A program made the translations under genes and the position numbers. This document shows, piece by piece, positions 42,759 to 51,494 of a stretch of DNA of 64,000 nucleotides (position 1 is the stretch's first letter; every line of letters begins with the position of its first letter). This DNA comes from Streptococcus parasanguinis (GTDB taxonomy: Bacteria > Bacillota > Bacilli > Lactobacillales > Streptococcaceae), in contig CAJJKY010000010.1 of assembly GCA_905188195.1 (NCBI GenBank), positions 25,250 through 89,249 on the forward strand, written 5' to 3'. Under the pieces are notes generated by a model. The model ran no database searches and was not told the origin of the DNA. It worked only from the letters and a program-made list of their open reading frames with translations.

Positions 42759-44180
42759 TTAATTCAAGGCCATGCTAACGTAGTTTAAAATAAAGAGAAC
42801 ATCTAGGATCCAAATCATGCTGTGCACTTCTTTGGCTTCTCCTTTAACCACTTTCACCAAGCTATAGGTGATAAATCCAGCAGCGATCCCTTGTGTAATC
42901 GAGTAGCTGAAGCCCATAAAGATAGAGGTAAAGAAGGCAGGAACTGCTTCTGACATATCTTCCCAATGGATATTTTTCAAGCCACTCAACATCATGATCC
43001 CAACAACAATCAAAATTGGAGCTGTAGCAGCGGTCGGTACAATCGCCAACAAAGGACTAAAGAGACTTGAAATAGCAAAACAGATTGCCACAACCAAGGC
43101 TGTCAAACCAGTGCGTCCACCAGCTCCAATACCAGCTGCAGATTCAACATAAGTCGTTACGTTTGAAGTTCCTGCAATGGCTCCGACTGAAGTCGCTACA
43201 AGGTCTGAATAGAGGGCCTTATCTAATTTCGCTGATTGATGGTTTTCCCCATTTGTCGCAACAATCCCAACTTTTTCACCCGTACCGATTAAAGTTCCAA
43301 TTGTATCAAAAATATCGGTCAAGGAGAAGGCTAAGATGGCCATTAAGGTCTCAGGCAAACGAGACGTATTGGAAATCAAAGAACCCAATCCTTTCGATCC
43401 CAAAGCTTGACCAAAGATCGTGCCTAAATCATTAAAGGCAGCTCCTAGATGGTTACTTGCAAAGTCAATTTTAGTGATATCAACAACATGGATGAGAATT
43501 CCAAGCACAGTCGTTACTAAGATAGAAAGGATAATCCCTCCCTTAATCCCCTTGACAACAAAGAAAATAGTAATCGCAAGACCAACAAGAGCCAAGAGGA
43601 CCGCCGGATTGTTAAAATCAACCAATCCAGGAACAGCAGATGCATTGGCTGAGATCGTTGCATTCGCCTTATCTGCTCCTTCCCCGACCACTGTATAGGT
43701 ATGAGGGTCAATCGTGAATTTTAAAAATCCTGCATTCTTAATCCCAACATAGGCCAAGAAAATCCCGATCCCCGCTGAAATAGCAGAGCGAAGAGCAGTC
43801 GGAATCGATTCGATGATCATCTTCCGAACTTTTGTCAATGTGATAATCAATGAAATCACACCACAAATGAAGACCATTCCCAAAGCTTCCTGCCATGAGT
43901 AGCCCATACCAAATACAACTGTAAAGGTAAAGAAGGCATTCAAGCCCATCCCAGGTGCTTGTGCATAAGGTAAATTGGCATAAAAAGCCATCATCAAGGT
44001 TCCGACAACAGATCCAATAATCGTTGCAAGGAAGACCCCTTGAGCTGGCATACCTGTTTGTGACAACATTTGCGGATTTACGAAGAGGATATAACTCATC
44101 GCAAAAAAGGTTGTCAAACCAGCAAGAACCTCTGTTCGAACAGTGGTTCCATGTTCTGAAAGTTTAAAAAACTTATCCAT
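42759..44180 (-). CDS. NCS2 family purine permease (AzgA/PbuG-like)
   Basis: 473 residues from the ATG at 44180, with AAGGAG upstream. A polytopic nucleobase:cation symporter; the N-terminal LAGLTTFFAMSYILFVNPQ and the APGMGLNAFF motif mark the AzgA-like branch that carries hypoxanthine, guanine or adenine rather than the xanthine/uracil branch. Single gene, followed by a strong terminator. A CGAACGTT motif upstream is only a weak PurR-box resemblance. Confidence 0.87.
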   Translation of the reverse strand: MDKFFKLSEHGTTVRTEVLAGLTTFFAMSYILFVNPQMLSQTGMPAQGVFLATIIGSVVGTLMMAFYANLPYAQAPGMGLNAFFTFTVVFGMGYSWQEALGMVFICGVISLIITLTKVRKMIIESIPTALRSAISAGIGIFLAYVGIKNAGFLKFTIDPHTYTVVGEGADKANATISANASAVPGLVDFNNPAVLLALVGLAITIFFVVKGIKGGIILSILVTTVLGILIHVVDITKIDFASNHLGAAFNDLGTIFGQALGSKGLGSLISNTSRLPETLMAILAFSLTDIFDTIGTLIGTGEKVGIVATNGENHQSAKLDKALYSDLVATSVGAIAGTSNVTTYVESAAGIGAGGRTGLTALVVAICFAISSLFSPLLAIVPTAATAPILIVVGIMMLSGLKNIHWEDMSEAVPAFFTSIFMGFSYSITQGIAAGFITYSLVKVVKGEAKEVHSMIWILDVLFILNYVSMALN

Positions 44181-44355
44181 TTCAGAATAAACTCCTTTTT
44201 CATCATTCTCGCTCCCAATCAATTTGCGAACGTTATTTCTATTTTACCAAAAGATCTTTCGCCTTTCAAGAAATCCTACTTCTCTTCTCGATTTTTGAGC
44301 GCTTTTCCGATTTTTCTGATATAATGGTCTCATTCTTCTCGAAAGGAACTGAATT

Positions 44356-45168
44356 ATGCATAAAAAGATGATCGCTCTAGATTTAGACGGCACCCTCTTA
44401 AATTCCGAAAGCAAATTGAGCGACTTTACTATTGGTACGATTAAAAAAATTAGTGCTCTTGGCCATAAAGTTATTATTACAACAGGCCGCCCCTACCGTA
44501 TGGCGCACACCTATTACAAACAGCTAGAGCTAGATACTCCGATGATCAATTTTAACGGCTCCCTAACGCATCTCCCTGAGAAAAAATGGGCGGATGAACA
44601 ATGTTTGACTTTAGATAAAAAATACCTGTTAGATATGGTCGCTAACCGAGATACCATCCAAGCGGACTTTATCGCTGGCGAATACCGCAATAAATTCTTT
44701 ATTACCGATCCAAATGAGCACGTTGCAGATCCTAAACTATTCGGTATTGAATCTTTCCAACCAGAAAATCAATTCAATCCCAAACGGGTAACGAGCGACC
44801 CAAACTGTATCCTCTTTCAAACGAAAGCGGAAGACAAATATGCTCTGGCAGATGAAATGAATCGGCATTATGACTACAATCTGTCTATCAATACTTGGGG
44901 TGGTCCCTTAAATATTCTGGAATGCAATCCAAAAAATGTGACCAAAGCTTCTGCTCTGACCTACCTTCTGGATAAACTCAATATGGATCAGAAGGATTTG
45001 ATTGCCTTTGGAGACGAGCACAACGATACCGACATGCTAGCTCTCGCTGGTCATGGATACGCTATGAAAAATGCCAGCTCCGTCCTTCTCCCATATGCAG
45101 ACTCCATCACAGATTTCACCAATAACGAAGACGGTGTAGCGCGCCAACTCATTCAATTATTCTTATAA
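44356..45168 (+). CDS. Cof-type HAD family hydrolase
   Basis: 270-residue phosphatase of the HAD superfamily, IIB cap class. Motif I is LDLDGTLLNSES near residues 8-19, motif II is ITTGRPYRM, and motif IV is AFGDEHNDTDML near residue 218. Such enzymes dephosphorylate sugar phosphates, FMN or similar metabolites, and specificity cannot be read from sequence. AAAGGAAC precedes the ATG; monocistronic with its own terminator. Confidence 0.9.
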   Translation: MHKKMIALDLDGTLLNSESKLSDFTIGTIKKISALGHKVIITTGRPYRMAHTYYKQLELDTPMINFNGSLTHLPEKKWADEQCLTLDKKYLLDMVANRDTIQADFIAGEYRNKFFITDPNEHVADPKLFGIESFQPENQFNPKRVTSDPNCILFQTKAEDKYALADEMNRHYDYNLSINTWGGPLNILECNPKNVTKASALTYLLDKLNMDQKDLIAFGDEHNDTDMLALAGHGYAMKNASSVLLPYADSITDFTNNEDGVARQLIQLFL

Positions 45169-45175
45169 TAGGAAC

Positions 45176-45203
45176 AGACATGAGCTATCCCTCATGTCTT
45201 TTT
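45176..45203 (+). terminator. Terminator of the HAD hydrolase gene
   Basis: AGACATGAG/CTCATGTCT hairpin followed by TTTTT. Confidence 0.85.
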
Positions 45204-45259
45204 CTATCCTAAATACTTAATCGGTTAATCAATACCCTCCTATTTTTACATTTTTTTCA

Positions 45260-45288
45260 TTGCCTTGCCATCTAGTTTGTGATATTAT
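45260..45288 (+). promoter_or_regulatory. Promoter of adhP
   Basis: TTGCCT (45260-45265), 17-bp spacer, TATTAT (45283-45288), 70 bp before the adhP start. Confidence 0.6.
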
Positions 45289-45302
45289 TAACATAGTTAT
45301 TA

Positions 45303-45316
45303 AAGAAGCGCTTTCA
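45303..45316 (+). promoter_or_regulatory. cre-like site in the adhP leader
   Basis: AAGAAGCGCTTTCA, with the palindromic AAGCGCTT core, matches the cre consensus at 11 of 14 positions. Lying 14 bases downstream of the -10, it could act as a CcpA roadblock. Confidence 0.5.
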
Positions 45317-45357
45317 AAAATGCTAAATCGCTTCTCGTTCACTTAAGGAGGAACAAA

Positions 45358-46380
45358 ATGAAAGCTGTTGTTGTTAATCCAGAAGGTACTGGTGTTGAAA
45401 TCGTTGCAAACAAAGACGTACGTCCACTTGAAACAGGGGAAGCTCTTGTTCAAATCGAATACTGTGGTGTCTGCCACACTGACTTGCACGTTGCTCACGG
45501 AGACTTCGGTAAAGTTCCAGGCCGTGTTCTTGGACACGAAGGAATCGGTATTGTTAAAGAAGTTGCTCCAGATGTTAAGAGCCTAAAAGTTGGGGATCGT
45601 GTCAGTGTTGCATGGTTCTTCGAAGGATGTGGAACTTGCGAATACTGTACAACTGGTCGTGAAACCCTTTGCCGTACTGTAAAAAATGCTGGCTACTCTG
45701 TTGATGGAGGAATGGCTGAACAATGTATCGTTACTGCAGATTACGCAGTGAAAGTACCGGAAGGATTAGATCCAGCCCAAGCTTCTTCTATTACGTGTGC
45801 AGGTGTTACCACTTACAAAGCCATCAAAGAAGCCAAAGCTGAACCAGGACAATGGATCGTTATCTATGGAGCTGGTGGACTAGGAAACTTGGCTGTTCAA
45901 TATGCTAAGAAAGTCTTCAACGCACATGTCATCGCTGTCGATATCAACAATGATAAACTAGAATTGGCAAAAGAAGTTGGTGCAGACTTTGTCATCAACG
46001 GTCGCGAAGTTGAAGATGTCCCAGGATTAATCAAAGAAAAAACAAATGGTGGAGCTCACTCTGCTGTCGTAACAGCTGTTTCTAAAGTAGCTTTCAACCA
46101 AGCAGTAGATTCTGTTCGTGCAGGTGGCCGCGTGATCGCAGTTGGTCTTCCTTCTGAAATGATGGACCTCAGCATTGTGAAAACGGTATTAGATGGTATC
46201 CAAGTCATTGGTTCTCTTGTAGGAACTCGTAAAGACTTGGAAGAAGCTTTCCAATTTGGGGCAGAAGGCTTGGTAGTCCCTGTCGTTCAAAAACGTCCAG
46301 TGGAAGATGCTGTCAAAGTCTTTGACGAAATGGAAGCCGGAACCATTCAAGGACGTATGGTACTTGACTTTACAAACTAA
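45358..46380 (+). CDS. adhP: Zinc-dependent alcohol dehydrogenase (AdhP type)
   Basis: 340-residue medium-chain dehydrogenase, propanol-preferring type. Catalytic-zinc region GVCHTDLHVAHGD, structural-zinc cysteines in GCGTCEYCTTGRETLC, and the Rossmann motif GAGGLGNLAVQYAKK are present. It interconverts acetaldehyde and ethanol with NADH during fermentation. AAGGAGG precedes the ATG. It is highly biased in codon use, suggesting strong expression, and carries its own cre-like site and terminator. Confidence 0.95.
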   Translation: MKAVVVNPEGTGVEIVANKDVRPLETGEALVQIEYCGVCHTDLHVAHGDFGKVPGRVLGHEGIGIVKEVAPDVKSLKVGDRVSVAWFFEGCGTCEYCTTGRETLCRTVKNAGYSVDGGMAEQCIVTADYAVKVPEGLDPAQASSITCAGVTTYKAIKEAKAEPGQWIVIYGAGGLGNLAVQYAKKVFNAHVIAVDINNDKLELAKEVGADFVINGREVEDVPGLIKEKTNGGAHSAVVTAVSKVAFNQAVDSVRAGGRVIAVGLPSEMMDLSIVKTVLDGIQVIGSLVGTRKDLEEAFQFGAEGLVVPVVQKRPVEDAVKVFDEMEAGTIQGRMVLDFTN

Positions 46381-46394
46381 ACAACTGAACCTAC

Positions 46395-46424
46395 AGGACT
46401 AGCCCAACTGGGCTAGTCCTTTTG
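46395..46424 (+). terminator. Terminator of adhP
   Basis: Perfect 11-bp hairpin AGGACTAGCCC-aact-GGGCTAGTCCT followed by TTTT. Confidence 0.9.
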
Positions 46425-46663
46425 AGTGCTCTCAATCACTCTATTTTACAATTTATTATATATTTATTTTTTATTTTTAGGGATATAGATCGATTGTTGG
46501 AATATTTCTATTGAAATTCAAATCCTATGAAATATACATATCATTGCTTTCTTCTGCCATCATTAACTAATAAATAAGAGCCATTCAATAGTATTCAATT
46601 TTTATTCAACGATATTTTAATATAATAAATTAATGCTTTTACATCGAGATTTTGACAGAAAAA
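46425..46663. other. AT-rich intergenic stretch between adhP and the mannose PTS
   Basis: Very AT-rich DNA with several TATATT-like patches but no convincing gene, hairpin or repeat. It precedes the strong man promoter and may act as an UP-type or regulator-binding region. Confidence 0.5.
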
Positions 46664-46692
46664 TTGACTTAAGTGTGAAAACGATTTATAAT
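46664..46692 (+). promoter_or_regulatory. Promoter of manLMN with cre-like site in the spacer
   Basis: TTGACT (46664-46669), 17-bp spacer, TATAAT (46687-46692), close to consensus. The spacer holds TGAAAACGATTTAT (46676-46689), matching cre at 12 of 14 positions, so CcpA would compete directly with polymerase. Confidence 0.75.
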
Positions 46693-46755
46693 AAAGTAGC
46701 TTAAAGTTTTCTTAAACTGAAAGTCAAACAAATTTTATAAGGAGGAATGTCAATA

Positions 46756-47745
46756 ATGAGTATTGGTATCATTATTGCTAGCCACGGTGAATTTGCAGCT
46801 GGAATCCACCAATCCGGCTCGATGATCTTTGGAGATCAAGAGAAAGTTCAAGTGGTTACGTTCATGCCAAGTGAAGGCCCTGATGATCTCTATGCTAAAT
46901 TCAATGCAGCTGTTGCCGCATTTGATGCAGAAGATGAAGTCTTGGTTTTGGCTGACCTTTGGAGTGGTTCTCCATTTAACCAAGCAAGTCGCGTCATGGG
47001 AGAAAATCCAGATCGTAAATTTGCGATCATCACAGGATTGAACCTTCCGATGTTGATTCAAGCTTATACAGAACGTTTGATGGATGCAAATGCCGGCGTT
47101 GATCAAGTCGCTGCAAACATCATCAAGGAAGCAAAAGACGGTGTCAAAGCCCTTCCAGAAGAATTGAATCCTGTTGAAGAAGCTAGTACAGCCGCTGCTG
47201 CTCCTGTAGCCCAAGCTGCTATTCCAGAAGGAACGGTTATCGGAGATGGAAAACTCAAGATTAACCTTGCCCGCTTAGATACACGTCTTCTTCATGGACA
47301 AGTCGCAACTGCTTGGACACCTGATTCAAAAGCCGACCGGATCATTGTTGCTTCAGATTCTGTTGCTAAAGATGAACTCCGTAAGGAATTGATCAAACAA
47401 GCGGCACCGAATGGTGTGAAAGCAAACGTTGTCCCAATTCAAAAATTGATCGACGTTGCAAAAGATCCACGTTTTGGAAATACCCATGCTTTGATCTTAT
47501 TTGAAACACCTCAAGATGCTCTTCGCGCCATCGAAGGTGGTGTTCCGATTAAAACCTTGAACGTTGGTTCAATGGCCCACTCAACTGGTAAAACCATGGT
47601 TAACAATGTGTTGTCAATGGATAAAGATGACGTGGCTACATTTGAAAAAATGCGTGATCTTGGAGTTGAATTTGACGTCCGTAAAGTGCCAAATGACTCT
47701 AAGAAAGATTTGTTTGACTTAATTAACAAAGCTAACGTTCAATAA
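46756..47745 (+). CDS. manL: PTS mannose-family transporter subunit IIAB
   Basis: 329 residues from the ATG at 46756; the ATG at 46747 is only one base from the GGAGG and is unlikely to be used. The IIA domain carries the phosphorylatable His in IIASHGEFAAG near residue 10. An Ala/Pro-rich linker around residues 140-155 joins the IIB domain, with its His in RLLHGQVAT. It phosphorylates mannose, glucose and amino sugars entering through ManMN, and in streptococci also helps carbon catabolite control. Confidence 0.96.
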   Translation: MSIGIIIASHGEFAAGIHQSGSMIFGDQEKVQVVTFMPSEGPDDLYAKFNAAVAAFDAEDEVLVLADLWSGSPFNQASRVMGENPDRKFAIITGLNLPMLIQAYTERLMDANAGVDQVAANIIKEAKDGVKALPEELNPVEEASTAAAAPVAQAAIPEGTVIGDGKLKINLARLDTRLLHGQVATAWTPDSKADRIIVASDSVAKDELRKELIKQAAPNGVKANVVPIQKLIDVAKDPRFGNTHALILFETPQDALRAIEGGVPIKTLNVGSMAHSTGKTMVNNVLSMDKDDVATFEKMRDLGVEFDVRKVPNDSKKDLFDLINKANVQ

Positions 47746-47772
47746 TCGATTACTTACGAAAGGATTTTAAAC

Positions 47773-48576
47773 ATGTCTATTATTTCTATGGTATTAGTGG
47801 TCGTTGTTGCCTTCTTAGCAGGTCTTGAAGGTATCCTTGACCAATTCCAATTCCACCAACCCCTTGTTGCTTGTACCTTAATCGGTTTGGTAACAGGTAA
47901 TTTGACTGCTGGCATTATGCTTGGTGGTTCACTTCAATTTATTGCACTTGGCTGGGCAAACATTGGTGCCGCAGTTGCACCCGATGCTGCCCTTGCATCT
48001 GTCGCTGCTGCCATCATCATGGTACTTGGGGGAGACTTCAGTACAAAAGGAATCGCTGTCGCTCAAAGTGTCGCTATTCCACTTGCAGTTGCTGGTCTTT
48101 TCTTGACCATGATCGTCCGTACCCTTTCCGTTGGTTTGGTTCACACTGCCGACGCTGCTGCTAGAAAAGGGGATATCAAAGGTGTAGAACGCGCTCACTT
48201 TGTGGCCCTTCTTCTTCAAGGTCTTCGTATCGCCATTCCTGCAGCCCTCTTGTTGATGATTCCTGCTGAAACTGTCAAAACTGCTCTTGAACAAATGCCA
48301 AAATGGCTCTCTGATGGAATGCAAATCGGTGGTGGTATGGTTGTAGCCGTTGGTTATGCCATGGTTATCAACATGATGGCGAGCCGTGAAGTATGGCCAT
48401 TCTTTGCCATCGGTTTTGCTCTTGCAGCCGTTAGCCAATTAACTTTGATCGCTCTTGGAGCAATTGGTGTTGCCCTTGCCTTGATCTACCTTACTCTTTC
48501 TAAGAAAGGTGGCAATGGAGGTGGCGGTGCCGCTACTTCTAACGATCCAATTGGCGACATTCTCGAAGACTATTAA
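47773..48576 (+). CDS. manM: PTS mannose-family transporter subunit IIC
   Basis: 267-residue membrane channel subunit, with GLVTGNLTAGIMLGGSLQFIALGWANIGAAVAPD-type sequence near residues 37-70 that defines the family. It forms the sugar path together with IID, and in some streptococci is the docking target of class IIa bacteriocins. 27 bases after manL, with GAAAGGA before the start. Confidence 0.96.
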   Translation: MSIISMVLVVVVAFLAGLEGILDQFQFHQPLVACTLIGLVTGNLTAGIMLGGSLQFIALGWANIGAAVAPDAALASVAAAIIMVLGGDFSTKGIAVAQSVAIPLAVAGLFLTMIVRTLSVGLVHTADAAARKGDIKGVERAHFVALLLQGLRIAIPAALLLMIPAETVKTALEQMPKWLSDGMQIGGGMVVAVGYAMVINMMASREVWPFFAIGFALAAVSQLTLIALGAIGVALALIYLTLSKKGGNGGGGAATSNDPIGDILEDY

Positions 48577-48594
48577 GAAAGGTGTGACACTATC

Positions 48595-49506
48595 ATGACT
48601 GAAAAATTACAATTATCTAAATCAGATCGTCAAAAAGTTTGGTGGCGTTCAACCTTCTTGCAAGGTTCTTGGAACTATGAACGGATGCAAAACTTGGGTT
48701 GGGCATACTCATTGATCCCAGCTATCAAAAAACTCTACACAAAGAAAGAAGACCAAGCGGCTGCTCTTGAACGTCACATGGAATTCTTTAACACTCACCC
48801 ATACGTTGCCGCTCCTATCATCGGGGTAACACTTGCTCTTGAAGAAGAAAGAGCAAACGGTGCTGCGATTGACGATGCTGCCATCCAAGGGGTTAAAATT
48901 GGTATGATGGGTCCTTTGGCGGGTATCGGAGATCCAGTCTTCTGGTTTACAGTACGTCCTATCCTTGGTGCCCTTGGTGCATCACTTGCTGCGTCTGGTA
49001 ATATCCTTGGTCCACTTATCTTCTTTATCGCATGGAATGCAATTCGTATGGCCTTCTTGTGGTACACGCAAGAACTTGGCTACAAAGCAGGTTCTGAAAT
49101 TACCAAAGATATGTCTGGTGGGATCTTGCAAGACATCACTAAAGGGGCTTCTATCCTTGGGATGTTCATCCTCGCTGTTTTGGTAGAACGTTGGGTATCT
49201 ATTAAATTCGTCTTCAATGTTTCTTCTGTCAAATTAGGCGATAAAGCTTATATCCACTGGGATAAACTTCCTGAAGGATACAAGGGTATCCAAGAAGCCT
49301 TCGCTCAAGTTGGTTCAGGCCTATCTCAAACACCTGAAAAAGTTACAACTTTCCAACAAAACTTGGATTCATTGATTCCTGGTTTGATGGGATTGCTTCT
49401 TACTTTCGCTTGTATGTGGTTGTTGAAGAAAAAAGTATCTCCAATCACTATCATCATCGCCCTCTTTGTAATCGGTGTCTTGGCACACGTTGCTGGCTTG
49501 ATGTAA
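48595..49506 (+). CDS. manN: PTS mannose-family transporter subunit IID
   Basis: 303-residue membrane subunit that pairs with IIC. The GSWNYERMQNLGWAYSLIPAI segment near residue 25 and GMMGPLAGIGDPVFWFTVRPI near residue 103 are family signatures. It lies 18 bases after manM. A terminator follows directly, so manO is partly separated from it. Confidence 0.96.
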   Translation: MTEKLQLSKSDRQKVWWRSTFLQGSWNYERMQNLGWAYSLIPAIKKLYTKKEDQAAALERHMEFFNTHPYVAAPIIGVTLALEEERANGAAIDDAAIQGVKIGMMGPLAGIGDPVFWFTVRPILGALGASLAASGNILGPLIFFIAWNAIRMAFLWYTQELGYKAGSEITKDMSGGILQDITKGASILGMFILAVLVERWVSIKFVFNVSSVKLGDKAYIHWDKLPEGYKGIQEAFAQVGSGLSQTPEKVTTFQQNLDSLIPGLMGLLLTFACMWLLKKKVSPITIIIALFVIGVLAHVAGLM

Positions 49507-49520
49507 GCAAAGATCAACAA

Positions 49521-49544
49521 AAAAGAAGGTTTCGACCTTCTTTT
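49521..49544 (+). terminator. Terminator of manLMN
   Basis: AAAAGAAGGT-ttcg-ACCTTCTTTT hairpin followed by further T; some read-through into manO is possible. Confidence 0.8.
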
Positions 49545-49586
49545 TATTATGATATAATGGAGTGAATAGCAATACAGGAGGATCTC

Positions 49587-49955
49587 ATGGCTCAATCATT
49601 GAATAAAACCGTTGAATTCCATACTACAGGGGTTTCTTACCTTGGAGTGGGGGGAAAGGTTGGAAAAATCCTAGTCGGGAATGCCGCTTTTGAATTTTAT
49701 GCGGATGCAAATGTAGAAGACTACATCCAAATTCCCTGGCAAGAAATCGAGCGAATCGGAGCCAATGTATCCGGACGTAAAATTAGCCGCCATTTTGAAA
49801 TCTATACCAGAGAATCAAAATTTCTCTTTGCTTCAAAAGACTCTGGAAAAATTTTAAAGATTGCTCGGGAACATCTAGGAAATGATAAAATTGTCAAACT
49901 TCCTACGTTGATCCAAATCATCACGGCTAAAATTAAAAATCTATTTGCAAAATAG
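49587..49955 (+). CDS. manO: DUF956 family protein (ManO)
   Basis: 122-residue cytoplasmic protein of DUF956, found almost only beside mannose PTS operons and presumed to regulate them. The conserved IPWQEIERIGANVSGRKISRHFEI-type core occupies residues 51-75. GGAGG precedes the start, and a TATAAT lies 30 bases upstream just after the manN terminator, so it may have its own weak promoter. Confidence 0.88.
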   Translation: MAQSLNKTVEFHTTGVSYLGVGGKVGKILVGNAAFEFYADANVEDYIQIPWQEIERIGANVSGRKISRHFEIYTRESKFLFASKDSGKILKIAREHLGNDKIVKLPTLIQIITAKIKNLFAK

Positions 49956-49973
49956 GATCTTTTCTTGTATAAT
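49945..49973 (+). promoter_or_regulatory. Promoter of the serS T-box transcript
   Basis: TTGCAA (49945-49950, inside the last codons of manO), 17-bp spacer, TATAAT (49968-49973). Confidence 0.75.
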
Positions 49974-49979
49974 AGACGC

Positions 49980-50157
49980 AAACGGATAAGTAAGTTAAGA
50001 GTCTCTTTCAGAAAGTCTGCGGTTGCTGCGAGCAGATAGAAATCTTAATTGAAATTCTACCGTTTCTTTAAAATACAATATCGAATCAAGTGCACACCTG
50101 TGAAGTTGGATGGAACCGTGGCTCTGCCACTCCAACACTCTAACAGGTGTGTTTTTT
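49980..50157 (+). ncRNA. T-box leader of serS (tRNA-Ser responsive)
   Basis: The T-box core reads TTGGATGGAACCGTGG (from about 50106), a variant of the usual GGGTGGNACCGCG. The terminator is CACACCTGT (50093-50101) pairing with ACAGGTGTG (50143-50151), followed by TTTTTT. The stem I region includes a TCT triplet at 50056-50058 followed by A, a candidate serine specifier. Uncharged tRNA-Ser should release termination and raise serS expression. Confidence 0.88.
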
Positions 50158-50172
50158 GTTAAAGGAGAAGCT

Positions 50173-51450
50173 ATGTTAGATATTAAACGGATTCGTACAG
50201 ACTTTGATGCGGTTGCTAAAAAATTGGCAACACGTGGCGTAGATGCAGCTATTTTGAATGAAATGAAAGAAATCGATGCCAAACGTCGAGATATCTTAGT
50301 CAAAGTAGAAAATCTCAAAGCAGAGCGTAACACTGTATCTGCTGAAATCGCACAAGCTAAACGCAACAAAGAAAATGCAGATGATAAGATTGCTGCCATG
50401 CAAACCCTCTCTGCAGAAGTCAAAGCATTGGATACAGAATTGGCTGAAATCGATGCCAAATTAACTGAATTCACTACTACTCTTCCAAACATCCCTGCTG
50501 ATAGTGTCCCTGTTGGAGCAGATGAGGATGACAACGTTGAGGTTCGTCGTTGGGGAACACCGCGCGAATTTGGCTTCGAACCAAAAGCTCACTGGGATTT
50601 AGGTGAAGACCTTGGTATCCTTGACTGGGAACGCGGGGCTAAAGTCACTGGTGCTCGTTTCCTCTTCTACAAAGGACTTGGAGCTCGCTTAGAACGCGCT
50701 ATCTACAACTTCATGTTGGATGAACATGGCAAGGAAGGCTACACTGAAGTCATCCCTCCTTACATGGTCAACCATGATTCTATGTTTGGTACTGGTCAGT
50801 ATCCAAAATTCAAGGAAGATACTTTTGAACTTAGCGATACCAATTATGTCCTCATTCCAACTGCTGAAGTTCCTTTGACGAACTACTACCGCGATGAAAT
50901 TCTTGATGGAAAAGACCTTCCAATCTACTTCACCGCTATGAGTCCATCATTCCGTTCAGAAGCTGGTTCAGCTGGTCGTGATACTCGTGGATTGATCCGT
51001 TTGCACCAATTCCATAAGGTTGAAATGGTGAAATTTGCTAAACCAGAAGAATCATATGATGAATTGGAAAAAATGGTTGTCAATGCTGAAAATATCCTTC
51101 AAAAACTGAACCTTCCATACCGTGTGGTAGCTCTCTCAACGGGAGACATGGGCTTCTCAGCTGCCAAGACTTATGACTTGGAAGTATGGATTCCAGCGCA
51201 AAACACCTACCGTGAAATCTCAAGCTGTTCTAATACAGAAGATTTCCAAGCTCGCCGTGCGCAAATCCGCTACCGTGATGAAGCAGATGGCAAGGTAAAA
51301 CTCCTTCACACTTTGAACGGTTCAGGGTTAGCTGTCGGACGTACCGTCGCTGCTATTCTTGAAAACTACCAAAACGAAGACGGTTCTGTGACCATTCCAG
51401 AAGTCCTTCGCCCATACATGGGTGGCGCAGAAGTCATCGCACCAAAATAA
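50173..51450 (+). CDS. serS: Serine-tRNA ligase
   Basis: 425-residue class II synthetase from the ATG at 50173, after AAAGGAG. The N-terminal ~100 residues form the long antiparallel coiled-coil arm that grips tRNA-Ser. Motif 2 is in FRSEAGSAGRDTRGLIRLHQFHKVEM and motif 3 in LNGSGLAVGRTVAAILENYQ. It is monocistronic between its T-box and a bidirectional terminator. Confidence 0.96.
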   Translation: MLDIKRIRTDFDAVAKKLATRGVDAAILNEMKEIDAKRRDILVKVENLKAERNTVSAEIAQAKRNKENADDKIAAMQTLSAEVKALDTELAEIDAKLTEFTTTLPNIPADSVPVGADEDDNVEVRRWGTPREFGFEPKAHWDLGEDLGILDWERGAKVTGARFLFYKGLGARLERAIYNFMLDEHGKEGYTEVIPPYMVNHDSMFGTGQYPKFKEDTFELSDTNYVLIPTAEVPLTNYYRDEILDGKDLPIYFTAMSPSFRSEAGSAGRDTRGLIRLHQFHKVEMVKFAKPEESYDELEKMVVNAENILQKLNLPYRVVALSTGDMGFSAAKTYDLEVWIPAQNTYREISSCSNTEDFQARRAQIRYRDEADGKVKLLHTLNGSGLAVGRTVAAILENYQNEDGSVTIPEVLRPYMGGAEVIAPK

Positions 51451-51458
51451 AGTTTAAA

Positions 51459-51494
51459 AAAACTGAGTCTTGCAAATTGCAAGCTCAGTTTTTT
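51459..51494. terminator. Bidirectional terminator between serS and accA
   Basis: AAAAAACTGAG-t-CTTGCAA/TTGCAAG-c-TCAGTTTTTT hairpin serving the convergent serS and fab/acc transcripts; it touches the accA stop codon. Confidence 0.85.

Noticed and set aside
44222..44240. PurR-box-like CGAACGTT upstream of the NCS2 permease
   Set aside because: Only about 11 of 13 positions match, and a single site downstream of the likely promoter is weak evidence.
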